Of a DNA stretch of 64,000 bases, positions 52,083 through 62,783 are shown piece after piece. The notes beneath the pieces are model-generated. The model did not search any database. It worked only from the letters and a program-made list of their open reading frames with translations, and had not been told where the DNA came from. This DNA is from Viridothelium virens (taxonomy: Eukaryota; Ascomycota; Dothideomycetes; Trypetheliales; Trypetheliaceae). How positions within the stretch are numbered: the stretch's first letter is position 1; each line of letters starts with the position of its first letter. The translations under genes were made by a program, and so were the position numbers. The stretch is from NCBI GenBank assembly GCA_010094025.1, contig ML991793.1:62001-126000 (forward strand). The letters run 5' to 3'.

Positions 52083-53737
52083 GCGCATGAATGGCTATAC
52101 ATAAGCTTCAACAAAAGGGACGCTTCAACATGGGACCGCAGCAGAGTCCTGCGGTGCCTAGACCTACATACACGCCGGTAATGGATGGAATTGGGCTTGG
52201 AGTCGAGGGCGGCTGTACTTTTAATTGCAAGGCCAACTCTCATTATCACCTAGACTATGAGCGTTACGCAACGCGTTACTAGATATTTATGGCAGCCTAC
52301 ATAGATATAGATATGGGGTACATCTTCATCAGTGTTCCAATTTCTCCAGGCTCAGCACGGCCGTTGACAGTGCACTATCTAGATAAGATTACTTGGTCAG
52401 ACACGGTCGGAAGGAATTCTCAAGTTTCCATGACTTTATCCGAGGTTATATTTCTCTCAATTCTTAATGATATGATAAGGTATTAGAGTTCAGACCGTAA
52501 TGAAGTTGATAGTTCACAGTTCATCCGGTACCCACCTCAATGCAGCTTTTTCCGACCAGTTAATCCCGATTCCTAGACTCGCGCACTTTCTCGGCTGATA
52601 TTTCGCGCAAAGAATCTTTCTAGTCTGGTATGATTTTGATCGTTCAAAGGTCAATGCTTTCCCGAGCGGTACTGGGATAGCCTGACAGGTACGTACTCCA
52701 GGGTGAGCATGTGCTGAGCCAATCTCTCCCGGAGACAGTGCTATTGAAATGCTTGATGACCTCGTGCAGAATCAGAACCCGCAGAATGTCGGATTTCATG
52801 CAGATAAATCCGCCAGAAGCCGGACGTAAACTTGAACAAGCAAGCTACCCATCTATCTATAGCCAAGCGGAGTAATTCGAGCACGTGTGAGCTGCAAATG
52901 CACGCAAGGCGTCTTATCTCATCTCCTCTCCAAGATCAGAAAGTTGCTGATCGTATTATCCTGCAAGGCTCGCGCATGACATCCAAGGAATGCTCTATAC
53001 GGCGTATTTTAGTCGAGCAGCTGACAGGAGGACCAGAATTTCTTCTTCACGCCGCCGACATTGGGGCCGTTACCTGGGGTTGCGGCAGGAGGCTAACTGC
53101 CCGTTGTTGGGTGATAGTGTAGCGAATGGGGATCGAGCCTGCCTCTCAGGATTTCCGCCCAAATCTCGATCCGCCGCCCGATTAGCCGAGCGAGACGGAT
53201 GAGGCTGTCCTCTCCGAAACATCACATCATCGCCGATAGCTGCACTAAGTAAGGTATCTATACCATTCCTTCATTATGGCCTTTGTTTTGCTCGACGCAC
53301 GGCAATTGCTTTTTGCACAGACGGCACAGTTGCGCATGGGGTCATCCAGGATCGGATTTTCGTAGCACCATAGACTGCGCCTTATAAAAATGGTGCGGCA
53401 CTTTTTTTGTGGGCCAACGAGCTCAAGCTGTAGCTGTGGTTCGCGATGACGTCCTCGCTCTGCTCGTGTCCTGGCTCACGGCAGAGTCCGGCTGAGAAAG
53501 CTTCCCAAGACTCGTGATGGATGGATCCATGGCGGCTCAGAGCCATCCAACCCTCCGACTCTCGTTGGCCAGGCTGCGAGCTGGTGGAGATTCTCTTATT
53601 AAGATGGGTGTGGTCCCCATACAGAGTACTCCCTCCTCCCTCTCGTCTCCCCGCCCTCTCTCCGTGCAAAGGCGTCAAGATTTTGGTTTTCTTCCCTTAC
53701 CTTCTCCCTCATCTCCTGGGCTGTGTTCCTTTACAAG
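52083..53737. other. 1.65 kb intergenic stretch upstream of the sugar transporter
   Basis: Frames are short and lack support. The 3' 150 bp before the transporter start is CT-rich (CCCTCCTCCCTCTCG..., CTCCCCGCC), typical of a strong fungal promoter; the word CCCCGC fits the CreA consensus SYGGRG on the opposite strand, weak evidence for glucose repression. No repeats were seen. Confidence 0.4.
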
Positions 53738-55729
53738 ATGCCGCTCATGCAAAGGCTCAGGGGCGCTGCCCGCAAGGATGGAAATGAGAAGGGTGTCGTG
53801 GATGGAGCAGCTGGTCCACCTGAAGGCTCTCCGGACGTTGAGAAAGGCAACCAAGAACCCGTCAGACTACTCTCTGCCCGAGTGATTTCGATGGGTCTCA
53901 TTGTATCAATGGGTGGTTTCATTTTTGGCTACGATACAGGTCTGCCCTTCCGCAAAGCATTGGTTAATGAAGTATGCTGACTAGCAACAGGTCAAATTTC
54001 TGGCTTCTTGGAAATGTCCGATTTCCTAAACAGGTTTGGAAATACCACACAGAAAGGAGCGCCTGCCTTCACGAATGTTCGATCGGGCACGATTGTTGGA
54101 TTGGTGATTGCAGCCATTCCCTGCACTTTTGGCAGTCTAAGCTGACCTCACTCTAGCTCTCGATTGGTACTCTGATGGGCGCCATTGGCGCTGCACCAGT
54201 CGCCAATGCCGTAGGGCGTAAATACTCCATCATCTTTTGGAACATCATCTTCTGTGTCGGTGTCATCGTCCAGATCTCTACGCAGTATCACTGGTACCAG
54301 ATAGTGGTTGGTCGATGGGTGGCCGGTCTGGGTGTCGGAGCTCTTTCCGTACTGACGCCGATGTATCAATCTGAGACAGCTCCAAGGCAGATCCGCGGTG
54401 CCCTCGTATCCTGCTATCAGTTATTCATCACCCTTGGCATTTTTGTTGCCGACTGCATTAATTTTGGAACCGAGAAAGATACTAGCGCTCGCTCATGGAG
54501 GTTACCAATGGGCCTGGGCTTTATCTGGCCAGTCATCATGTCAGTAGGTATGCTCTTCTTACCAGAGACACCTCGTTGGGAATATCGAAAGGGTAAGATC
54601 GATTCGGCGAGAGCAACAATCGCACGGTCCTACGGCGTCCCTGAAGACCATTGGGAGGTCAAAAGGGAGTTCCGGGAGATCCAGGAGAAGTTCGAAGCTG
54701 AAAGTGCTGGAGGTGGCAAGCATCAATGGTGGGAGGTAGGGATCATTTCTCTTCCCTCTTTCTCTATTCATTGGTCATGTTGGGTTTCAGTTCATGACGC
54801 TCCCATAACATGTTATTTGCTTTGCTGATCCGCACTTCAGGTCTTTACGGGCCCGCGTATGGCCTACCGGACTCTACTCGGAATGACAATGCAAATGCTC
54901 CAGCAGCTAACGGGAGCCAACTTCTTCTTCTACTATGGTAATGCACGCAAAAATTCGGACTCCCTCCTAACCCGCTAATTGCGCTGCAGGTACAACCATT
55001 TTTACAGCCACTGGCATTAATAATAGCTTCGTCACTGCCATGATCCTTGGAGGCGTCAACTTCGGCTGCACGTTTGGTGGTCTCTATGTCGTTGAACACT
55101 TCGGCCGTCGTCGCGCTCTCATCTTTGGTGGGTTCTGGATGTTCGTCTGCTTCATGGTCTTCGCCTCCGTCGGTCATTTCTCTCTGAACCAGAACAACCC
55201 TCAGGCCACCCCCGGCGCTGGTGCCGCTATGATCGTCTTTGCCTGTCTCTTCATCGCAGGCTACGCCATGACTTGGGCGCCAATTGTTTGGGCTCTGATT
55301 GGAGAGATCTATCCTAGCAGATACCGTGCGCTGGCCATGGGTCTTGCCACTGCCTCCAACTGGACTTGGAATTTCCTACTTGCTTTCTTCACACCTTTCA
55401 TCACAGGTGACATTGATTACCGCTACGGCTATGTCTTTGCGGCCTGCAATTTTGCCGGTGCATTTGTCGTCTATTTCTTCGTCTGCGAAACTCAGGGCAA
55501 GTCCCTGGAGGAAATCGATACCATGTATATTTTACACGTCGAGCCATGGAAGAGCACTAAGTGGGTGCCACCGCAGGGTGAGGACTTGGTAACTACGGAT
55601 GCGCTGCACTTGACGCCTGGAGGCAGGGATATCAGGAAGGAGAATGCGCCTGGAGCTGGCACAATGGAGCAGGATGAACAGGAGAAGACTCAAACCTTGG
55701 GAGAAGATGGACGGATCACCAATTACTAG
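53738..55729 (+). CDS. MFS hexose/monosaccharide transporter (sugar porter family)
   Basis: Five exons, 53738-53939, 53991-54103, 54157-54735, 54841-54937 and 54990-55729, give 576 residues. The protein imports monosaccharides by proton symport or facilitation at the plasma membrane. Twelve membrane helices can be traced. Signatures include [13 protein letters not shown] at helix 1, NAVGRKYSI in loop 2-3, [46 protein letters not shown] at helix 7, [10 protein letters not shown] and [21 protein letters not shown]. These fit fungal hexose transporters; glucose is the likely main substrate but specificity is not readable. Introns of 51-105 nt all keep phase. The hydrophilic C-terminal tail is about 60 residues. 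Confidence 0.95.
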
Positions 55730-56068
55730 GCTTTGCAAATATAATAATAGGTCTTTTGGTTGATAGGTCGGGAGTTTACTCATGTTTCGGTGTCAGGAGA
55801 TGGGCATACCCTGACTATGTGGAGCAGCACTGCACTGTTACTCCATAGACTTCCGTTGAAGGGTCATCAGAGCTTGGTTGTATGCAAGTCAGAATTAGAT
55901 ATTGTCTATACATCACATTATTTTGGCAACGCCGTCCTCATTTACATACAGTATTCAAGTTAATCCTCCCTCTAGAAAAGCGAGGCCCGTTTAAAGATCT
56001 CTGTCGACATATCTGAGGGTCTTGAAGAGCGCAGTACGTCAAGGGAGAAATCTTCCCCATCCAATTGG
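55730..56068. other. Convergent spacer
   Basis: 339 bp of shared 3' flank between the transporter and AFG1. AT-rich near 55735-55750; nothing else notable. Confidence 0.4.
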
Positions 56069-58552
56069 TCAACGACCACCTCTTCTTTTCTTCTCGCCTT
56101 CTTCATCTTTCAACCGTTCTTTCTCTCTTCTCCTCTCTTCCAATCCCTCTACGCCCTTACCCCACGCACCAGCCTTCCTCCCCCACTTCATGGTACCCCA
56201 AACGTGCGTCCAGCTGAACTTCGGTGGCGGCTCCGCACTCGTACGGAACGGACTCGCCCCATGCCTAAACATCGGCTCATCCAACTTCTCATCCACCTCC
56301 CTCTCCCCAACCCTTCCCTCCTTCCCTCCCTCCTTGCTCGCCCCCACGCCTCCAATCCCCACCTCATCCACCGCCCGCCGTCCCTCCAACACCGGATCCC
56401 GCATCACCGCCGCAAAGGAATCCGACGTCGTGCCCCGCGCTAACTCCGCATCCACCCTCGCCTCCACGTCCGCATCCGCATCCGCCTCCGCCCCCACTGT
56501 CGTCTCCCTCCCCACTTTGCTTCTCCCGCCCCGCTCCTCCCCCACCTTCTCTCCCTCCCCTAGCGCTGTTCCTTCCCACCTCCGCACACTCCTCTCCACA
56601 GGCCTCCACCACCCCTCCCCCTCCCTCGCCCACCACCGCCGCCCACACATCTCCCACAGCCGGCTGCGCGCGCGGCGATACGCAAAGCGCTCGTCCTCGC
56701 CGGTGAACGCGCTCGACACGCCGAAGTCGGGCGCTCGCGAGCTCGAGCTCGCGCCCGCGCGTTGGGCATCGTATGCGTCGCCTGAGGCGTCGAGGGAGTC
56801 GCCTTGGCGCCGGACTCGGTTTGGGGGGTCGTCTTCGAGGGCGTCGGGGGGGAGGGAGGATGGGGATGGGGAGTAGGCGGAGATGTTGGGGCGGAAGGGC
56901 GCGGTGAGGTCTTGGTAGGCTTCGGAGAATGTTTCGGGGAGGAGGGCGTCTTCGGTGAGGGTGTCTGCGGTCTCTTGCGACGTGGAAGTGGATGTGGATG
57001 TGGATGTAGATTTGGAAGGAGAGCCGGCGCGTGGAGAGCGAGACTGCGGCGTCTTCGGCTCTGGGAAGAAGAGCTCGTCGGGTCCTGCGGCGGCGCTGAT
57101 GAGTAGCTTGCAGCGGGCCTCGTAGAGGGCGTCGAGGAGGGTGATGAAGCGGCGGGCTTCGTTCTTCTGGAGAACGGTCAGGACGGGGACGTCGGTAAGG
57201 ATGAGGGTGTGGAAGGTGGAGGCGAGGGTAATGTAGTCGGCCGGACCGAGCTCCGTTTGGCAGAGTTCGGCGAAGGTCCAGTGCGTGATGCCGCTATATC
57301 GGCGAGGGACGGGGACAATGCGGCCGTACACACGGAGCGTAGTGGAAGTCCAGGGAATGGAGGTGGTAGTTGGGGGAAGGGAGGCCACTTCGAGAAGAGT
57401 GGAGTGGAAGCCAGCCAGAAACTCTGTGGTTGATTCGGTACCCAATGCGGGCTTTATGAAATATTTTAGAGGAGCTATCGTTTCGGACGAATTAGCAGGT
57501 GTAGATTCTTCCTGTGAGAGATTGCTCTCCACCACCGTGGCAGCATCCTGCCAACTGCCCGGCTCTTCTGCAAACTCGACTGCTTCTTGGGGATTCAGGC
57601 TCTCTTCGACTTCTCGTCTTCGGTAGTCTTTACCTCCTCCCATCTCCCAAACTTCACATCTTGCCTTTAGCAGTTCCAAGAAGCTTGCGAACTCGCCTCG
57701 GCCAGCAAACATGTTTTCACTTCTTCCAGCTGCACGCTCTCCCCCTACAAGACCCAATCGCCAAGCCAAAGATTCCATACGCGTTGGAGGTGGCGTAAAT
57801 TCCATCCCAGCTGCTTTTGCTAATTCCTCCGGCATGCGATTGCTCGTAGCAATGAGCACACCTCCCAGTTGGAAAAACCTCGTCATCAAGTTCGACATGA
57901 TCTTCGATGCTGCTCGATCTGGCAACTGGAACTCATCAAGAAAGAGGATGGGAGATGTCTTAATAAGAGATCTTGCGAGCCATAGGAGAGAGTAATCTTC
58001 TTGCTGTTGGGCTTGCCCAGACGGGATCGTCATGGATATTCTTTGATGTCGAATTTGCTCTAGCCTTGCGAATGTATCCAACATGAAAGTATTGAAATGC
58101 CATCTGCGCTTTTTTCTATTGGGGAGACAGTCGGCGAATAAGTCTATCAGCATCGACTTGCCAGTGCCGACTTCCCCATGGAGCATCAAGCCTTTTGGCG
58201 AGTTAAGTTTCAGGGCAGCCTCATGACTATTCAGTACTTTAGTAAGAGCGAGGCTTTCTCTTTTCTCTTTCTGTGTTAGTAATGAATGCCATACGCCTCT
58301 GGTACCGATGATGGTATCGGAGGGACTAGCGGCCTCTTGCTTCTGATCGACGACTTTGCTAATCTGCTCGAGTCGTTGACCATATTCGATTTCGGGCTCA
58401 TAATCTTTCAATTGATCATAAAGCTTTGCAAGATGTATTGCGAGGCGATGTTGCGCAGGATCTGGATCTATTTGCCGGGTTGATATCAATGCACGGTATA
58501 ATACAAGCGGATTGGTGATTGCAATTCCAGTCGAGGAAGCCCGCAGTGACAT
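56069..58552 (-). CDS. AFG1: Afg1/Lace1-like mitochondrial AAA+ ATPase
   Basis: Single minus-strand frame of 827 residues from MSLRASSTGIAI; the frame is open to 58606 but the upstream part looks like leader. Afg1-like ATPases act inside mitochondria in protein quality control of respiratory complexes. Conserved points are PKGLMLHGEVGTGKSMLIDL (Walker A), FNTFMLDTFARLEQI, PILFLDEFQLPDRAASKIM (Walker B), GGVLIATSNRMPEEL, CQTELGPADYITLASTF, LTDVPVL and RFITLLDALYEARCKL. The last 290 residues are Ser/Pro/Thr- then Arg/Glu/Gly-rich and interrupt the family end block FSWTHVWGTMKWGRKAGAWGKG, making the protein much longer than the roughly 500 residues of yeast Afg1. The codon composition there is very skewed. 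No intron is needed. Confidence 0.9.
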   Translation of the reverse strand: MSLRASSTGIAITNPLVLYRALISTRQIDPDPAQHRLAIHLAKLYDQLKDYEPEIEYGQRLEQISKVVDQKQEAASPSDTIIGTRGVWHSLLTQKEKRESLALTKVLNSHEAALKLNSPKGLMLHGEVGTGKSMLIDLFADCLPNRKKRRWHFNTFMLDTFARLEQIRHQRISMTIPSGQAQQQEDYSLLWLARSLIKTSPILFLDEFQLPDRAASKIMSNLMTRFFQLGGVLIATSNRMPEELAKAAGMEFTPPPTRMESLAWRLGLVGGERAAGRSENMFAGRGEFASFLELLKARCEVWEMGGGKDYRRREVEESLNPQEAVEFAEEPGSWQDAATVVESNLSQEESTPANSSETIAPLKYFIKPALGTESTTEFLAGFHSTLLEVASLPPTTTSIPWTSTTLRVYGRIVPVPRRYSGITHWTFAELCQTELGPADYITLASTFHTLILTDVPVLTVLQKNEARRFITLLDALYEARCKLLISAAAGPDELFFPEPKTPQSRSPRAGSPSKSTSTSTSTSTSQETADTLTEDALLPETFSEAYQDLTAPFRPNISAYSPSPSSLPPDALEDDPPNRVRRQGDSLDASGDAYDAQRAGASSSSRAPDFGVSSAFTGEDERFAYRRARSRLWEMCGRRWWAREGEGWWRPVERSVRRWEGTALGEGEKVGEERGGRSKVGRETTVGAEADADADVEARVDAELARGTTSDSFAAVMRDPVLEGRRAVDEVGIGGVGASKEGGKEGRVGEREVDEKLDEPMFRHGASPFRTSAEPPPKFSWTHVWGTMKWGRKAGAWGKGVEGLEERRREKERLKDEEGEKKRRGGR

Positions 58553-59151
58553 TCTAGGATGGAAATGATAATCGCAAAGAAAAAAAAGAATAATATACTT
58601 ATGCACAAGAAATTAGACTTGAAATAATGGAGTTGATGCGATGTTCGGATCTATTACTATTAAATATGTGCTCTTATGGTCTTTCCGCCTCGCCGGATTC
58701 TTGTCGTCCACAGCAGGGATGGCATCGAAACTGGGGAGTGCTTCAAACGCAGTAGACAGAAATGATCACATATGTATATTAGGCTTGTCTGTTATTACAC
58801 AGTCACCAACTGTCAGACTCAAGGGATATCGAATAATAATTTACCCCTTATAGAGGTAGTCTACAGGTGTGGCTGCTTTTCAGGCAAGGCACCCCCCAGT
58901 TTCGATGTGCGGGTTTTTTTGTCAACCGCGTACCTAGATAGCCGTGCAGCCACGCATCTACAAGTCTCTAAATTCTGCAGGAAACTTCAAAATTATGTGA
59001 AGATGATAGAGCAAGGCCGCGCCAAGTTCAATTGCTTCATGATTTCTCAATTACGGAGCGAAAGTGGTTCTAGATGTGTGAAACAGTAAAATGGTAGCTT
59101 CTACGATAGTGCTTCCCCGGTAGATTTGGTGAGAGAACCAGCAGGCAACAC
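58553..59151. other. Intergenic stretch upstream of AFG1
   Basis: AFG1 promoter side and 3' flank of the DUF7918 gene. The plus-strand frame 58772-59089 (105 codons) has no recognisable features and is not called. Confidence 0.4.
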
Positions 59152-60299
59152 TCAGTCCAACGTCAGATCCACAACGTCGGTTTTCCCTGAAGTTCTAGCA
59201 GACTTGCGAGATCGTGACTCGACGTACTCGACCTCGTCTCCATCGTCGTCTACTTTAGAGCGCTCTCGTTTGACTTCAGTCTTGACCGGGGTATTCTCCA
59301 GGCGTTCCTGGCGGATGCAGTTAGAGCGATTTAACGTTTCTGAACCTTCTAGCATTAAATACCTTTTGCTTATGGACAAGCTCGCGCAGCTCATCAGGGG
59401 ATAAGCTTTCCACTGGTCTATCTTCGAGAGGTACCGGTGTCGGCGAACGCGGAATAACGCAGAGAGATTTTAGCGCTTCTAGTACAGATCTCAGTTCAAC
59501 GATCAACAATCATGCGTAGAAGTGTAGGCCAATACCTCGAGAGCGATATTTGAATTTGTATGTTGCGAAAGGTTTATCTCTAGGGTCTAGGTAGGTGCCA
59601 TCGTAATGGTAATGCTTCCGCTTCGTGGCTGGGACTGGGTCACCGAGACTATTCTCGTCAGCAGCAGACACACAATTTTGGAGGAATAGTACCTCATCGT
59701 ATGGGAAAGCGCGTGACCTTTGAGCGTCTTATCCGAAAGAGTACCAAGGTCTTTTTTCGACGTCTCATTGTCATCTCTGAGTCGCGGGACCCATTTCCCT
59801 ACACTCATGCGGTATAGTTTGATTACGACCTCTCCCAGGCTCTCGACCTTGCTTTGTGAAATGGAGACAGTGTCCGCATTCTCGTCTGCACTCCGTAAGC
59901 CTAGTAATGAACAAATCAAGGGAGATATGGCTTACTGATGATAAGCTCCGAGAACATGAATGGTCGTCTTTCAGCACCGTCTGGTTTATTGCGACGTATC
60001 CCGCGCGCTTCGTGAGATTGTCTAGATGGATTCCCCAGCTGCTTTGGGGTCCATACTTTACTCCACAATGACTCGCCATCTATGGAGACTTCTGTCTTGG
60101 CTGCATTGTCCTTGTAAGGGTATTCCCCACTGAAGCGGAAGTCGACGGCGAAATGAGCTCCAGATTCTGCCATAATGTATTTAGATACGACTTTGTTATC
60201 TCCCTCTGCCACTTCACTGGCATCCTCATATTCCTGGCAGTATTCGTCGTTAACCTTCATCCTGACCACCAGGCCGTCTAACCATGGGAGGACAGCCAT
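59152..60299 (-). CDS. DUF7918-domain protein with C-terminal SUMO-interaction-like motif
   Basis: Five minus-strand exons, 59936-60299, 59693-59900, 59536-59648, 59363-59478 and 59152-59307, give 318 residues; all phases match. The start MAVLPWLDGLVVRM, the blocks YIMAESGAHFAVDFRF, FMFSELIIS, GEVVIKLYRM, FATYKFKYRSREALKSL and VIPRSPTPVPLEDRPV follow the fungal DUF7918 layout, a beta-rich domain of unknown function. The C terminus reads KTDVVDLTLD, which fits the hydrophobic-acidic consensus of a SUMO-interacting motif. A basic/acidic linker precedes it. The first intron (59901-59935) is only 35 nt. A MITE lies 183 bp upstream of the start. Confidence 0.85.
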
Positions 60300-60481
60300 A
60301 GTAACCGTTGCTCAGAAAACTTCTCCGAAAGACTTCAGTACTCAAGGGGTGGCGAAGGGTAGTGAAGAACTTCAGAAGACACGCCTAGACAAGGAACGGC
60401 AAGTCAGCTGATGTTGTAGGATGAGTGTATCAAGAGGGATTAAATCAGGTGGAACGTGTGCATGTGATGTAAACAACCTTA
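60300..60481. promoter_or_regulatory. Upstream region of the DUF7918 gene
   Basis: 182 bp between the start codon and the MITE. No core promoter word is clear by eye. Confidence 0.3.
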
Positions 60482-60652
60482 CCGCGGCTGGGGGGTTCCC
60501 TAACTGGTAATTAATGAAATGTTATTTCGACTTTACTGTTATCACCTTGTTGGTCGATGTTAACACTGCCTTAACATGGGCCAACATGGTCATAACAATT
60601 AGACTGAGGTAACATTGTATTAATTACCAATTGAGGAACCCCCCAGCCGCGG
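60482..60652. mobile_element. TA-flanked MITE with 34-bp terminal inverted repeats
   Basis: The 171-bp element starts CCGCGGCTGGGGGGTTCC and ends with the exact inverse GGAACCCCCCAGCCGCGG. The repeat continues inward to TGGTAATTAAT, 34 bp in all with three transition differences. TA flanks both ends (60480-60481, 60653-60654), as for Tc1/mariner-type insertions. The interior is AT-rich and non-coding. Its termini differ from those of the MITE at 15538, so it is a second family. Confidence 0.92.
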
Positions 60653-61760
60653 TATTGAATGTAGCGATTTTGACACAGCAGACTGCCAGGTTCTCAAAGT
60701 GAAGATAGCATGAATGTAGTGAATTCACTCACGAACGGAATGCAGGGAGAGTGTGAGCTTGAAGGTAGACCAAGAATATCGTGTCGCCTGATAGCTGGTA
60801 ATCACTCCCACAATACTTCTGCTCTGCAGCTGAGCTATGCTGACGACGTTTGCTGTCCAGCCGAAGCTCCTTCAAGGACTCAAGAAACGAAATACGTTGA
60901 GTCATAACAAGGATACGGACATTCGTCAATTTTGCTTTCCTCCTTATTTTGTTTGAATAAAGCGTCCCACGCTTACGGGCGTTATCGCTCTTCAGTACGT
61001 ACATACTCTGTTTGGGAAGCCACAATCGGTTTTACGAAATCCCCATGAACCGACCATGTATATGTCCTACTATCGTTAGCGAACGGCCTGGAAGTGAAGG
61101 AGCAAGGGATAAAGAAGGACTAGGATTAGGTCGAGGCTTGAGTCATTGCACCTGTTATAGTGCCTCACAATATAAATGAGCAATATGAGGAAGTTGCTAT
61201 TGATATTGACATTCGACGCTGTAGGAGCACTGGGAGTACAGGATAGGTCCATGCAAGAATTCAGACCCGTACGCCAAATGCTGAGACAGCAAGTTTAAGA
61301 TCCATAGAGAACTAAAGACTGCTATGCACCGAACCGTATAGAACAGATGGAAACAGATGAAAGATGAGAGTGAGAGTACCAGAGTAAAGCAAGCAGAAAG
61401 TCCAGAGGATTTGTGTGCTCATTCCCACCGTAGGGTATCAACGCTGTGCGATCATGTCAGATTACTGCCGTAACCGAAGATAAAATGCTGAATGAAAAGT
61501 AATCAGTGCCATCCGAATGACCCCCTTCAGTTCCCATCTCGGAAGAAGGGCTAATCGAGGATAGCTCAAGTAGATCGCACAATGCCATGAGAATAGAAAG
61601 AGTGTGCATGTATGCCTTGATCCAGATCAAATGACCTAATGAATGACATCCATGTTGGACCATGCACCGGGGTCGAGCCTCGGAAAAGCATGATGTAGGT
61701 TCATCAGAATGCTCTTCAACCGAGATCTCCCTCACGAATCGAGCTTCGTATTTCAGACCT
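60653..61760. other. Intergenic stretch between MITE and STS1
   Basis: Small frames only, such as 60729-61025 on the minus strand (98 codons), without features. It includes the 3' flank of STS1. Confidence 0.4.
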
Positions 61761-62783
61761 TTACCAAGGCCCAACGTGAACCGGCAGGTTATTTCCATAC
61801 GTACCAGCCAACAACTGCTCCCTCACAGTCATTCCGTCACCTTGCCCAGCCCCAGAACCCGCATTTGAGTCACCAGTCTGATTTCCTAGCCATCCGAGGC
61901 TCTTCCGCATTTCTTGCACTGCATCTTCCATCTTCCGACCACTCTGCTCATTGTGCCCTACCAGCTTCTGGTCCCACCCGCCATACTGCAGTTGGATGCC
62001 ACCACCCCGCTTCGCCGCCTCACGGATGACGAGCGCCCAGGCGCGGCTGATCTCTTCGTAAGCATCCGCTTTGTGGCGATTGTGCTGGTAGTTATCCCAG
62101 TTCGGGAGAGCGTGGATGATGTTCGTAACCCCGTCGAGATAGTCAAGTGACACGGATGTCTGAGACTCGTTCGGGGGGAGAAAGTGAGGCGTGTAATCCT
62201 TGAGCGCCTCGAGCAGTTCCGAGAGCGGCGATCGCACTCGGTTGTAGGCGTAGTCAGACGTGTGTCGATTGCCGAATGGAAAGGAGGATTGTAGGGCGCG
62301 CTCGTAATTACTGAGGACGGAGAGGGCGGACTGGACGCTGGGTCGGGGGGCAGTGGAGACAACTTCGGTGCCGATGTTTGGGTGGCGGTCACAGATCGTT
62401 TTTAAGAGGGAACGCATGGAGTCTGCATCGAGGGTTTCAAGGAGGCGGGGTAGAGAGAGTGCGTGTCCGAACACATTAGTTCGCAGTCGTTTCACTGGTT
62501 GTGCTATCGGATGTGGAAGCGATCGATTGCCAGTGGAGGGAGAGTTGGATGGCGAGGTAGACATGCGATCTTCAGAATCTCGAGGAAGATCGTCATCAGC
62601 TTTGCGTTTCCGTCCAGCCATGGTGTTCTGTGAATGAAAAGCTGGAGTATGAAGGTTAGCTTGGAGAAGGGGAATAAGTGCAGGATCCGGAATGGGCAGT
62701 AGCTCACAGGAGGCAGGTGGGGAGAGTCGAGGATTCTGGAGAAGGTGAGGTGCCAGGAAAGAATTAGCGGCAATGGTATTCAT
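61761..62783 (-). CDS. STS1: Tethering factor for nuclear proteasome Sts1/Cut8
   Basis: Open frame of 340 residues from MNTIAANSFLAPHLLQ, or 286 from MAGRKRKADDD at 62621. Sts1 (fission yeast Cut8) tethers the 26S proteasome to the nucleus. The nuclear-signal-like GRKRKADDD is followed by the core six-helix domain: SLPRLLETLDADSMRSLL, ICDRHPNIGTEVV, ALSVLSNYERALQSSFPFG, YAYNRVRSPLSELLEALKDY and a long C-terminal helical part. I prefer the longer start because fungal Sts1 proteins often begin with MN and a short RLSP-type segment, seen here as NPRLSPP. A CACGTG box lies near 62914 upstream. No intron is required; a GTGAGC...CACAG segment in the N-terminal part would break the frame. Confidence 0.88.
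   Translation of the reverse strand: MNTIAANSFLAPHLLQNPRLSPPASCELLPIPDPALIPLLQANLHTPAFHSQNTMAGRKRKADDDLPRDSEDRMSTSPSNSPSTGNRSLPHPIAQPVKRLRTNVFGHALSLPRLLETLDADSMRSLLKTICDRHPNIGTEVVSTAPRPSVQSALSVLSNYERALQSSFPFGNRHTSDYAYNRVRSPLSELLEALKDYTPHFLPPNESQTSVSLDYLDGVTNIIHALPNWDNYQHNRHKADAYEEISRAWALVIREAAKRGGGIQLQYGGWDQKLVGHNEQSGRKMEDAVQEMRKSLGWLGNQTGDSNAGSGAGQGDGMTVREQLLAGTYGNNLPVHVGPW

Noticed and set aside
56022-56876. 284-codon plus-strand ORF, Ser/Pro-rich
   Set aside because: Antisense to the low-complexity end of AFG1; no domain features.
62641-62720. GTGAGC...CACAG intron in the STS1 N-terminal region
   Set aside because: It is 80 nt and would create a TAA at the junction; the unspliced frame is open.
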